From UBA9659 sp965208605 (lineage in GTDB: Bacteria > Pseudomonadota > Gammaproteobacteria > Pseudomonadales > Azotimanducaceae), in contig OZ242345.1 in assembly GCA_965208605.1 (NCBI GenBank), forward strand, positions 744,001-808,000: a DNA stretch of 64,000 nucleotides. Direction: 5' to 3'. Under the pieces are notes generated by a model. The model ran no database searches, was not told the DNA's origin, and was given only the letters and a program-made list of their open reading frames with translations. Positions 36,157 to 44,544 of the stretch are shown piece after piece; position 1 is the first letter of the stretch, and every line of letters begins with the position of its first letter. A program made the translations under genes and the position numbers.

Positions 36157-36882
36157 TTGACCAGAGAGAAGCTAAGCAGACTGGGCATCATAGGTGATGT
36201 CCACGCCGAGCATACCCGCTTGCAGTTGGCAATTAACCACCTCCAGACTTTATCGCCCCAGGTCATGCTCTGCACCGGCGATGTGGTAGACGGCATAGGT
36301 TGTGCGGATGAATGTGTCCGCTTATTACGCCAGTTCGAGGTGCATACAGTGCGCGGCAACCATGACCGATGGCTACTGAATAATACGCATAGGGAGGTAC
36401 CGGATGCCCAGATGCGGGCTGCATTATCCCACCAAACGATAGACTGGCTCAGTGCCCTGCCGACCCAGCTCAGCTTTAACACTGTTCACGGCGACCTCCT
36501 CTTGTGTCACGGCGTTGCTGAGAATGACCTGCAGAAGGTCTGGCCCGGCAACGAGCGATTGCCCGTCGAACGCAGTCAGGAATTTGACCAGCTCATCAAG
36601 GACGGAGAATATAAATACCTGGTGAACGGGCACATGCACTATCGCACCATGATTCACTTTGAAGCCATGACCCTAATCAATGCTGGCACTCTGAGGGGTA
36701 CACACCTGCCAGGCTTTTGCATGCTTGACCTTGCACAGCAAACCGTCAGCGCGTTTACTTTCCGAGCTGAGGATGATGTGATTGAGACCGGTTGCGTGGC
36801 ACCGCTAGTGGATGCTAAGCATGTCATCTGGCGGGATACTCAAGCCTTCTCCGGTTCCTGGGAGGCAATCAAGCTGGCCTGA
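36157..36882 (+). CDS. Calcineurin-like metallophosphoesterase
   Basis: The 241-residue hydrolase has the full metal-binding set: GDVHAE near residue 13, GDVVDG near 43, GNHDRW near 68 and NGHMHYRT near 153. Such enzymes act on phosphomonoesters, phosphodiesters or nucleotides using two metal ions; the substrate cannot be told from sequence. The start appears to be TTG 36157, since no ATG or GTG precedes the first beta strand (LGIIGDVH). It is the last gene before the CRISPR-Cas locus. Confidence 0.82.
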   Translation: MTREKLSRLGIIGDVHAEHTRLQLAINHLQTLSPQVMLCTGDVVDGIGCADECVRLLRQFEVHTVRGNHDRWLLNNTHREVPDAQMRAALSHQTIDWLSALPTQLSFNTVHGDLLLCHGVAENDLQKVWPGNERLPVERSQEFDQLIKDGEYKYLVNGHMHYRTMIHFEAMTLINAGTLRGTHLPGFCMLDLAQQTVSAFTFRAEDDVIETGCVAPLVDAKHVIWRDTQAFSGSWEAIKLA

Positions 36883-36919
36883 CGACTGGTGTTTTACAAC
36901 ACCGAAGGACTCCAGCAAG

Positions 36920-36972
36920 CCCGAATGTCAATAAAAAGAGTAGACTACGCAATTGAGTATGGGATGGTGAAT
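36920..36972 (+). repeat. Left direct repeat bounding the CRISPR-Cas locus
   Basis: A 32-base block starting cccgaatgtcaataaaaaga at 36920-36951 is identical to 43668-43699. The next 21 bases (attgagtat..gatggtgaat) match 43717-43737 with three differences, after a 17-base insertion in the right copy. The pair encloses cas9, cas1, cas2 and the whole array. Confidence 0.9.
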
Positions 36973-37057
36973 TATGTAGTATATAGTGAGTTTCGGAGCG
37001 AGTTGTATCCTATCCTTGTATTATTAAGCCAGTAATAACCAACCAAAAAGTCTAACT

Positions 37058-40000
37058 ATGCCAATAAAAAATCGTAAAAACTTTTCTTTTGATCTGGGCA
37101 TGGCATCACTTGGAGTAGCCGTTAACGAGAATGATGAAATCATCCATGCTGATGTGTTGCTCATGCACTTAGCGGCTGGGTCAGTCCGGGCGCAAGCCGG
37201 GCGGCGGATGTTCCGTACCCGCGAAGCACACAAGACGCGAGAAGCCATCTTGGAATCGCTATGGCGGTCTATCGGCAAGGAACCCTTGCAACGCAAACGC
37301 TTCACGAAAACAAAAAACGCAAAAGGCAAACGGGAGTTCATAAAAACAAAGGCGGACGACCGTCTGGAAAGAGAGTTCCCTGCCCAGGGGGATGACACGG
37401 TCTATACCTCTTGCCTGTTGCGCATCATGCTGCTGGAAGGGCAACCCATGGCGGACTGGCAAATCTACAAGGCATTACACGCCAGTATTCAACGGCGGGG
37501 CTATGATGCCAATGTGCCGTGGAAGACCGGCGAAGCGCAACCGGAAAAACCCGCTACAAAAGATGAAAACCCGGAAAATCAGATTGACAGATTCGCTACT
37601 GAACTACGGGAAATGACACCCGATGAACGCTATCACCTGCCCTGCTATTACGATGCCTGGAAGATGGGTTTGTGGGATGAAAGTGCCCATGAAATAACGG
37701 CTAAGCGACAATATGACAGTGGCAAACCACCTGAAACAACACGGGGTTATAACGCTTCCAGAGAAATAGTCACCAAGGAAATTATTGGCTTACTTAACCG
37801 GGCAACTGAACAAATGCCAGAACTCAAAAAGCACTTAGCCGAAGATAAACTCGAGCAGTTGCTCTACGGCACACAACACAACGCCATAGACAAACGCTAC
37901 CCATCCGCCACCAGAATCGACGGATTGTTGGGGCAAAAATACCCGCGCTTTGAAAATCGCATTGTTGCCAAGTGCGCCCTAATCCCTCGTTTGAATGTAT
38001 GCAAGGCGGAAAAACCCTTGGCGATTGAGGTCGGCTTTCTGTTGCGCTTGGTCAACTGGCGTTATGAGAAAGAAGATGAGCACGGCAATAAGCTCGTTGC
38101 TTCCCTGACCGGGAAAGAACTGATGAACAAGTTTCATGAGTGTGAAGATATCTGGAAGAAAAAGGCGAAGCAATACATCCCGAAAAATGATGCGGAAGAA
38201 TATGCCAAATGCTTCAGGTTCATCAAGAGCAAGAAAGGCAAGGTTCCCAAAATGGCCGAAAGCCTGGGCGGAATCGTCAAGATGGGGCATGAGGACATTC
38301 CGGCAAGCAAACATACGGGCCGAAGTCGATTTAGTCAGCCGGCGTTGCATTTGATGAAATCCTTGATTCTTTCTGAAAAAACGCCGCAGGACTTTTATAA
38401 GGAATTGTCACAACTTGTTACAGACCGGGAAATAGAAAACCCCGGTGCAGAGTTTGGGTACAAGCTATTTGATGATGCCCCGTATCGGTATTTTCCCGAT
38501 GATTTCAGGTTCCTTGAGAAGATGGGCAACAGCCGAGAAGCCATCCATGTTCCCGATATAAGCCTTGCCGAGCGTTACTCGGATGACGATGGCGATGTGG
38601 AGTCTGCCATTCAGAGAATCATCAACTCGTGCAACTGGCCGGAATTACGGCATCGATTGAAGGTGTTTCGCCATGAACTGGAAAATCTAGCGCAGAAATA
38701 TGGAAAACCGGATGCCGTTCATCTGGAGTTTATTCGGGAGGATTTTCTCAGTGACAAGAAAAAGAAAAAATACACCGACCAAGCGGAGGCTGGCAAAGAA
38801 AACCATCGTAAGGCAGTAGAAGAGCTTAAAAACCTGAATATATCGGTTACTGACGAAAACATACTTCGCTACCGTTTGTATGAAGAGCAAAACAAACAAT
38901 GCCTATATACGGGAGAAGCAATAGATATAGGCCAATTGGAAAGCTATGACATTGACCACATTTTCCCAAAAGGAGACGGTGGGCCAGATGCGTATTACAA
39001 CAAGGTGCTAACCAGTGGGCACGTCAATCGCAAACTAAAAGGCAAGCGTCTGCCATGCGAATGTGATTTTATAAATTGGGCAACGCTTAAAACTCGCCTG
39101 GACCCATTATCCTTAGGAAAAAACAAAAAGAAACTGCTGTTAGCCAGCACCCGGGAAGAAGCCGAAGAGCTGGCTGAAAAATACACTGGCTTGGCGGGCA
39201 CGGCACATATTGCCCGCCTTGCCAGAGACATCGTGTGCTTGCGTTTTGGTTGGCAGCCCGGAGCGAAAGACGAGCAACAACGGATATTTGTTATCAGCGG
39301 CGGGCTTACCAGCAAGGTTGCTAAAAAATACGAACTCTACAAAGCACTTGGAGACGGCACTAAAAAGTATCAGAAAGATCGCTCAGACCACAGGCACCAT
39401 GCACTGGACGCCATGGTTATCAGCTACTTGCCTCAGTGGGCTCGAGATAAAAATAAGAGAGGCTTCTTCAAATTCCCCAAAGGAATTGATGCGAATTACT
39501 TCGGCGAAAAACTGAATGGCGTGTTCCCACGCTACATCACCAGGATGCGGCCTGCTATTGCCGAGCAGCCAAAAAGCAAAAAGGACGTAAACAAAAAAGA
39601 GTTCAAAAATATCAGCAAGGACCATGATGAGCGAGGACAGTGGTACGGCAATAAGTCAGAAACCGGAAAAGGTACTTCTCAACACGGGTACCTTTTCTAT
39701 AAGGACAAGCAGGGTAAGTTATGCTCGAAAACCATTCATAGTTTCCGGTCTCGTTACCAGTCAGAAAAAGAAGTAGAGAAAAAAGCCAGCGAGATACTTG
39801 GATTCTTTTATCGGGGCAAGAGCATTTTCCTGCCAGCTCAGAGTAAAATAACTGCAACGCAACTGGGGAGAGACGCTCGATTGGACTTTAGCGATTATCG
39901 CGTGGCCCAGGTGAATAACCAGAATATCATCATTGAATCTATTCCGAAACAGGATGATGAATCGGTGAGTCGCTACCGGATAAACCCCGCCATGCTTAAA

Positions 40001-40441
40001 CAAGTCATAATGACCAACCAGCTGATGACGGGGAAGTCATTGGAACTTGTTGATTTTTCTATAAAGAAAGGCGAGCTTTTGAACGGTCGCTATAAGGTCG
40101 ACCCGGAACGGTCTGATGACCGATATTTCACGATTGTTAATACCGAAAGCGGGGAGGAAAAATTCATTAAGTCCAATCGCCTGATTAGCCACCTTATTAA
40201 GCAAGAATCGACAAACCTGATTGGCGAAAATGCCACAGTGGCGATTAACAGGAATCATAGAAATTATATCGGCAAGGTAACAACAGATGATCTCCCCAAA
40301 CAAAATCTCCCCGAGGGGCATTATCAAATCAAAGGATTTGGGGGCAGTGGTAAGAGAGTGGAATTAGTCGCCCAGAATGGCACGGTTTATCAAATGAACA
40401 GCAAAATTCTGCAGCACGTCACACTGGTCCGAGACGATTGA
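37058..40441 (+). CDS. cas9: CRISPR-associated endonuclease Cas9, type II-C-like
   Basis: The RNA-guided nuclease of 1127 residues carries RuvC-I SFDLGMASLGVAV (catalytic Asp12), the arginine-rich bridge helix AGRRMFRTREAHKTREA, RuvC-II VHLEFIRED (Glu557) and HNH DIDHIFPKG with His634. NKVLTSGHVNRKLKGK holds the HNH asparagine, and RuvC-III is SDHRHHALDAMVI (His ~780, Asp ~784). All nuclease residues are present, so it should cut both strands. The size, and the absence of csn2 and cas4, point to subtype II-C. The gene is AT-richer than the division genes. The PAM cannot be read from sequence. Confidence 0.95.
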   Translation: MPIKNRKNFSFDLGMASLGVAVNENDEIIHADVLLMHLAAGSVRAQAGRRMFRTREAHKTREAILESLWRSIGKEPLQRKRFTKTKNAKGKREFIKTKADDRLEREFPAQGDDTVYTSCLLRIMLLEGQPMADWQIYKALHASIQRRGYDANVPWKTGEAQPEKPATKDENPENQIDRFATELREMTPDERYHLPCYYDAWKMGLWDESAHEITAKRQYDSGKPPETTRGYNASREIVTKEIIGLLNRATEQMPELKKHLAEDKLEQLLYGTQHNAIDKRYPSATRIDGLLGQKYPRFENRIVAKCALIPRLNVCKAEKPLAIEVGFLLRLVNWRYEKEDEHGNKLVASLTGKELMNKFHECEDIWKKKAKQYIPKNDAEEYAKCFRFIKSKKGKVPKMAESLGGIVKMGHEDIPASKHTGRSRFSQPALHLMKSLILSEKTPQDFYKELSQLVTDREIENPGAEFGYKLFDDAPYRYFPDDFRFLEKMGNSREAIHVPDISLAERYSDDDGDVESAIQRIINSCNWPELRHRLKVFRHELENLAQKYGKPDAVHLEFIREDFLSDKKKKKYTDQAEAGKENHRKAVEELKNLNISVTDENILRYRLYEEQNKQCLYTGEAIDIGQLESYDIDHIFPKGDGGPDAYYNKVLTSGHVNRKLKGKRLPCECDFINWATLKTRLDPLSLGKNKKKLLLASTREEAEELAEKYTGLAGTAHIARLARDIVCLRFGWQPGAKDEQQRIFVISGGLTSKVAKKYELYKALGDGTKKYQKDRSDHRHHALDAMVISYLPQWARDKNKRGFFKFPKGIDANYFGEKLNGVFPRYITRMRPAIAEQPKSKKDVNKKEFKNISKDHDERGQWYGNKSETGKGTSQHGYLFYKDKQGKLCSKTIHSFRSRYQSEKEVEKKASEILGFFYRGKSIFLPAQSKITATQLGRDARLDFSDYRVAQVNNQNIIIESIPKQDDESVSRYRINPAMLKQVIMTNQLMTGKSLELVDFSIKKGELLNGRYKVDPERSDDRYFTIVNTESGEEKFIKSNRLISHLIKQESTNLIGENATVAINRNHRNYIGKVTTDDLPKQNLPEGHYQIKGFGGSGKRVELVAQNGTVYQMNSKILQHVTLVRDD

Positions 40442-41334
40442 GTTACTACCTGTTACATCTGCTGTCTCCCGACATCTACCTGCACAAGGAACGCGGTCTG
40501 TTGCGTTATGAGCGTGGCGATGAGCGAAGGCAATTGCCGCTGGAAGACATTCGCGGCGTCGTCATCGTTACGGAAAATGTAACGCTTACCGACCGCCTTA
40601 TTTCAGCCCTGCTGGAAAACGGCGCGTTCATCCTGCACTGTGATAAAAAGTATCGCCCCATTGGGCTAACAGAACCGTTACCAAAGATTATCAAACGTGA
40701 TGTCGCATATCAGCAGGCGCGCAGCACTAAGAAACTGCAAAGCGCAATCTGGCAATGCCTTTTGCGCACCAAAATCAATAACCAACACCGATTGCTGAAA
40801 AATATCGGCGCACGTCATGCCTATCTGGAAGAGCACTTGAACAATCGCAAACTCAACGAATCCGCTTGCGCTCGCTATTATTGGCGCGAGTTCTTTTCCC
40901 GTAGCGGCTTCGCCGGCCTGACTCGGAGGCACGATGATGAACATCAGGTTAATCAGATGCTCAACTATGCGTATGCGGTTTTAGGTGCAATTTGCCACAG
41001 ATCTATTGTTGCGCACGGCTTGAGTCCGTTATTCGGCGTGCACCATCAGGCAAACTTTCACAATCATCCTTTTGTTTATGATCTGATTGAACCGTTGCGC
41101 CCGTTCATTGATAGTCAACTGCATCTGTATTTGAGTAGCGAACCCACAAAGGAAAAAACCACCAGGGAGTGGATACTGTTTGCCCAGGGCTGTTGGAACA
41201 CAATTGAAGTACTGCACAATAACAACAAATTGAAACTGATCGATGGCGTTGATGTATTTGTGAACTCGGTCGCAAAGTCATTCAGCACCAAAGATATTGG
41301 GAATCTATGGCTGCCGGAACTCCAAGCTCACTGA
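40438..41334 (+). CDS. cas1: CRISPR integrase Cas1
   Basis: Cas1 is the catalytic subunit of the spacer integrase. The 298-residue product shows the Cas1 pattern: an N-terminal beta domain with VVIVTENVTLTDRLISALLENG, the helical domain with NESACARYYWREFF, and GLSPLFGVHHQANFHNHPFVYDLIEPLRPFID bearing the His and acidic metal ligands. It appears to start with TTG 40438, which overlaps the cas9 stop (TTGA), so translation is coupled. Confidence 0.94.
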   Translation: MSYYLLHLLSPDIYLHKERGLLRYERGDERRQLPLEDIRGVVIVTENVTLTDRLISALLENGAFILHCDKKYRPIGLTEPLPKIIKRDVAYQQARSTKKLQSAIWQCLLRTKINNQHRLLKNIGARHAYLEEHLNNRKLNESACARYYWREFFSRSGFAGLTRRHDDEHQVNQMLNYAYAVLGAICHRSIVAHGLSPLFGVHHQANFHNHPFVYDLIEPLRPFIDSQLHLYLSSEPTKEKTTREWILFAQGCWNTIEVLHNNNKLKLIDGVDVFVNSVAKSFSTKDIGNLWLPELQAH

Positions 41335-41660
41335 AAATGGGCTGGATGCTGGTATTGTTTGATTTGCCGGTTGGCACTAAACGGGAGCGGGACGAAGCCA
41401 CCCGATTTCGCAAACAACTGCTGGATGACGGCTACAACATGCTTCAGTTTTCTGTGTATATGCGCTCGTGCAATTCCTGGGAGCGCATGCAGAAACACGC
41501 CCGCAGATTACGGGTCTTTGCGCCGCAAGGGGGCAACATCCGGGCAATACTGATGACCGAGAAACAATGGACCAAATCCATCGCCATTGTCAGTGAACAC
41601 TATCGGAGAAAGAAGAAAACGAGCGAAGTGCAGCAATTGAGCATGTTTGAGAACTGGTAA
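41307..41660 (+). CDS. cas2: CRISPR-associated protein Cas2
   Basis: Cas2 is the structural partner of Cas1 in spacer acquisition. The product has 117 residues from ATG 41307, or 107 from ATG 41337, which begins closer to the ferredoxin-like first strand (MGWMLVLFDLPVGTKRERD). QFSVYMRSCNS and the C-terminal EVQQLSMFENW match Cas2 of type II systems. The longer form overlaps cas1 by 28 bases. It closes the cas operon. Confidence 0.92.
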   Translation: MAAGTPSSLKMGWMLVLFDLPVGTKRERDEATRFRKQLLDDGYNMLQFSVYMRSCNSWERMQKHARRLRVFAPQGGNIRAILMTEKQWTKSIAIVSEHYRRKKKTSEVQQLSMFENW

Positions 41661-41667
41661 CCCAGAC

Positions 41668-41770
41668 CCGAGAGGAGAGGAGAGGAGAGGAGAGGAGTGC
41701 AGTGCCTGGGAAGCCGCCACGATAGTTAAGATTCCCCAATCTGCATATAGCTGTGGTCGGCTTCCCAGGG
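41668..41770. other. GAGAG microsatellite and long hairpin between cas2 and the array
   Basis: A purine microsatellite (repeating gagag, about 41670-41697) is followed by an inverted repeat at 41705-41769: CCTGGGAAGCCG pairs perfectly with CGGCTTCCCAGG, with a further CAC/GTG pair inside and a loop of about 32 bases. There is no T run. It may stop cas transcription or leftward array transcription, or form a structured RNA; none of these can be shown from sequence. Confidence 0.55.
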
Positions 41771-41811
41771 TGCAAAACTAATATATCTCTATTCGTCCCT
41801 GATTTCTACAT

Positions 41812-43627
41812 AGTCTAACACGCTGGAAAAAGGGGGGGAATCAAAACCTACCTTCATCAGTCCGCCTGTTATCTGTCAGTCTAACACGCTGGAAAAAGGG
41901 GGGGAATCAAAACAAGCATAGGCTTTTAGCATCTTCTAGCGTAGTCTAACACGCTGGAAAAAGGGGGGGAATCAAAACGGGGTCATCTGCTTCAGGTAGT
42001 CTTCATGGAGTCTAACACGCTGGAAAAAGGGGGGGAATCAAAACTCATCTAGGCATTTCTCTTTTCCTAAATTAAGTCTAACACGCTGGAAAAAGGGGGG
42101 GAATCAAAACGGGGTCATCTGCTTCAGGTAGTCTTCATGGAGTCTAACACGCTGGAAAAAGGGGGGGAATCAAAACTACCCGATTGTGTTTGTTGAGGGG
42201 GAAAAGAGTCTAACACGCTGGAAAAAGGGGGGGAATCAAAACTCTTCGGTGGATATGCCCATGTTATAATTCAGTCTAACACGCTGGAAAAAGGGGGGGA
42301 ATCAAAACCTGGTCGGTGCGGTGGGCTGAGTGAGAGAGAGTCTAACACGCTGGAAAAAGGGGGGGAATCAAAACTGGTCTATGGGTACTACGCGAGACCG
42401 TACCAGTCTAACACGCTGGAAAAAGGGGGGGAATCAAAACTACCCGATTGTGTTTGTTGAGGGGGAAAAGAGTCTAACACGCTGGAAAAAGGGGGGGAAT
42501 CAAAACTCTTCGGTGGATATGCCCATGTTATAATTCAGTCTAACACGCTGGAAAAAGGGGGGGAATCAAAACCTGGTCGGTGCGGTGGGCTGAGTGAGAG
42601 AGAGTCTAACACGCTGGAAAAAGGGGGGGAATCAAAACTGGTCTATGGGTACTACGCGAGACCGTACCAGTCTAACACGCTGGAAAAAGGGGGGGAATCA
42701 AAACTGGCAGGTCGCCGCTATGATGCGCTCCGGTAGTCTAACACGCTGGAAAAAGGGGGGGAATCAAAACCATCATCCTGACTTCATCACAACATGCCTC
42801 AGTCTAACACGCTGGAAAAAGGGGGGGAATCAAAACAGACATTGATTAACCATTAAAAGGGAGAGCAGTCTAACACGCTGGAAAAAGGGGGGGAATCAAA
42901 ACAAGCTGGTGTTTTCGTATTCAGGAGCGCGGAGTCTAACACGCTGGAAAAAGGGGGGGAATCAAAACCCTCTGCTTGATTTCCCGCTAGGCTTGCCCAG
43001 TCTAACACGCTGGAAAAAGGGGGGGAATCAAAACCAGGTGCACGAGGGTAATGGGCGCGGTAAGAGTCTAACACGCTGGAAAAAGGGGGGGAATCAAAAC
43101 TTCAGTGATAAGCATATTGTATATGCCCTGAGTCTAACACGCTGGAAAAAGGGGGGGAATCAAAACGTTGCCTAGGCGTAGGCTGCGAGGTGCTGGAGTC
43201 TAACACGCTGGAAAAAGGGGGGGAATCAAAACGTGGTCGTATCCAGTAGAGAGGCAACTAAGAGTCTAACACGCTGGAAAAAGGGGGGGGGAATCAAAAC
43301 ATCTAAATCCATCACTAGTTCCATTTGGTCAGTCTAACACGCTGGAAAAAGGGGGGGAATCAAAACATATGTTGAGTAGTCTTAAAGCAAGCGAGAGTCT
43401 AACACGCTGGAAAAAGGGGGGGAATCAAAACTCTCTATGAGGAATCAAATCATCCATATAAAGTCTAACACGCTGGAAAAAGGGGGGGAATCAAAACTCG
43501 GTGTGGGTGCATAGCGTACCGGCATGAGTCTAACACGCTGGAAAAAGGGGGGGAATCAAAACCATCGCATGTTGCTTTTCATACTGTTATTCAGTCTAAC
43601 ACGCTGGAAACAGGGGGGAATCAAAAC
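41812..43627 (-). CRISPR. CRISPR array, 28 repeats and 27 spacers
   Basis: The 36-base repeat (plus strand agtctaacacgctgg...aatcaaaac with a central run of seven G) alternates with 29-30 base spacers, period about 66. Transcription is probably on the minus strand: there the repeat begins GTTTTGATTCC, as crRNA repeats of type II systems do, and ends TGTTAGACT, an extended -10 placed as in Neisseria and Campylobacter II-C repeats. The right-terminal repeat is degenerate (one substitution, one G fewer) and another has nine G. The spacer block 42177-42440 is repeated exactly at 42441-42704, and one spacer recurs at 41979 and 42111. Confidence 0.98.
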
Positions 43628-43667
43628 TAAGCCCGTACCAGGCCACAAGAGAGCGTCTGTCAGTAGA

Positions 43668-43737
43668 CCCGAATGTCAATAAAAAGAGTAGACTACGCAG
43701 AGGAGCCAGTTGCTTGATTGAGTATTAGATGGCGAAT
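43668..43737 (+). repeat. Right direct repeat bounding the CRISPR-Cas locus
   Basis: It is identical over 32 bases to 36920-36951, then resumes after 17 extra bases. It begins 40 bases past the last CRISPR repeat. Read on the minus strand it contains TTGACA preceded by a T-rich stretch, but no -10 box at proper spacing is visible. Confidence 0.9.
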
Positions 43738-43857
43738 GAGGAAACCACCATGACACCGATTGACGATTTTAATCCGTTTATGCCAGGTGATGGGCAACTC
43801 CCGCCTTATCTGGCAGGCCGAGAAGATGACCACGCACAAAGCGATATCCTCATGATT
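43729..43857 (+). pseudogene. 5' fragment of an AAA-type ATPase gene
   Basis: The frame starts MANEETTMTPIDDFNPFMPGDG and continues LPPYLAGREDDHA. The NPFxPGxGxxPPYLAGRE pattern resembles the extreme N-terminus of a family of ATP-binding proteins just before their P-loop domain. The similarity stops near residue 40, and the frame then runs through the anti-repeat into the next gene. No P-loop follows, so this is a remnant, or the fortuitous start of a longer open frame reaching 44544. Confidence 0.4.
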
Positions 43858-43991
43858 ACTGTAACACGCTGGAAAAGAGAGGAAATCAAAACAGCAGCAT
43901 CACATAACCCATGCGGTGGCTTTATGAACAGCAGCATGAATAGCAGAACGAAAAACAGAACGAAAAGCAGCCTGAGCGGGATGCGCTGCTT
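43858..43991 (+). ncRNA. Predicted tracrRNA with anti-repeat 43858-43892
   Basis: The 35-base anti-repeat matches the CRISPR repeat perfectly at both ends (15 bases TAACACGCTGGAAAA and 9 bases AATCAAAAC) and differs only in the middle (gagagga against agggggg), the usual crRNA:tracrRNA bulge. It would pair with a crRNA made from the minus strand. Two hairpins follow on the plus strand: 43903-43926 (CATAA/TTATG plus CCAT/GTGG, loop GCG) and 43965-43991 (AAGCAGC/GCTGCTT). No T run or clear promoter is seen, and the 3' part overlaps the start of the TPR gene. A decayed stray repeat is the alternative. Confidence 0.55.
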
Positions 43992-44544
43992 ACTGCGCTT
44001 CTTACCGCTCTTATTAACCGCCCTGCCTGCCCTGCCCCAGGCTCAGACTTCTTTTGGCAAGGACGATGCCAGCAGCTGTTACCAAGCAAGCCAATTGCCC
44101 CGCTCCGGCTACGGTCTCCGATACTGCACCAGGGCAATACGCAAGGACGATTTGCTCGGGCATGACCTGGCGGCAACCTACACCAATAGGGGCATCATCT
44201 ATTCTGCTATCGGCAAATTGGACGCTGCTTTGGAGGATTTTAATCAAGCCCTGGTACTCACCACAAAGACAGCAAACATCTACATCAATCGTGGTAATAC
44301 CTTCCAACGGCTCCGTGAATATGAAAAAGCCCTAGCAGATTATGACCGAGCCCTTGCTCCCTTTGGGGTGGCACTAGATAGTCTCTATTACAATCGTGCG
44401 CTTGCCTTGATTCGACTAAAGCGTTGGGATGAGGCTAGAACCGCTCTTAAAAACGCCCTTCAAGCCAACCCTCAGGCGGAACGCATCAAACGCACCCTGG
44501 ACGCATTGGATGCACCGCCGATAAAAACACCGGAATCATTATGA
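43924..44544 (+). CDS. Exported tetratricopeptide repeat protein
   Basis: The protein has 206 residues from ATG 43924, or 187 from ATG 43981, the start nearest the signal peptide (MRCLLRFLPLLLTALPALPQAQ). Three TPR units follow: around AATYTNRGIIYSAIGKLDAALEDFNQAL, TANIYINRGNTFQRLREYEKALADYDRAL and SLYYNRALALIRLKRWDEARTALKNAL. TPRs mediate protein-protein contacts, here probably in the periplasm; the partner is unknown. Its stop overlaps the aminopeptidase start as ATGA. The 5' end overlaps the predicted tracrRNA tail, which favours the later start. Confidence 0.75.
   Translation: MNSSMNSRTKNRTKSSLSGMRCLLRFLPLLLTALPALPQAQTSFGKDDASSCYQASQLPRSGYGLRYCTRAIRKDDLLGHDLAATYTNRGIIYSAIGKLDAALEDFNQALVLTTKTANIYINRGNTFQRLREYEKALADYDRALAPFGVALDSLYYNRALALIRLKRWDEARTALKNALQANPQAERIKRTLDALDAPPIKTPESL

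Noticed and set aside
37024..41334. Minus-strand frames inside cas9 and cas1, considered as anti-CRISPR or antisense genes
   Set aside because: All are short, lack ribosome binding sites and show no protein-like composition independent of the sense frame.
42330..43175. Small plus-strand frames across the array encoding SLTRWKKGGNQN repeats
   Set aside because: These are translations of the CRISPR repeat; 66-base period units keep a frame by chance.
43668..43699. Right direct repeat as an array leader promoter (TTGACA on the minus strand)
   Set aside because: No -10 hexamer occurs at 15-19 bases, and the repeats themselves carry an extended -10; kept only as a repeat.
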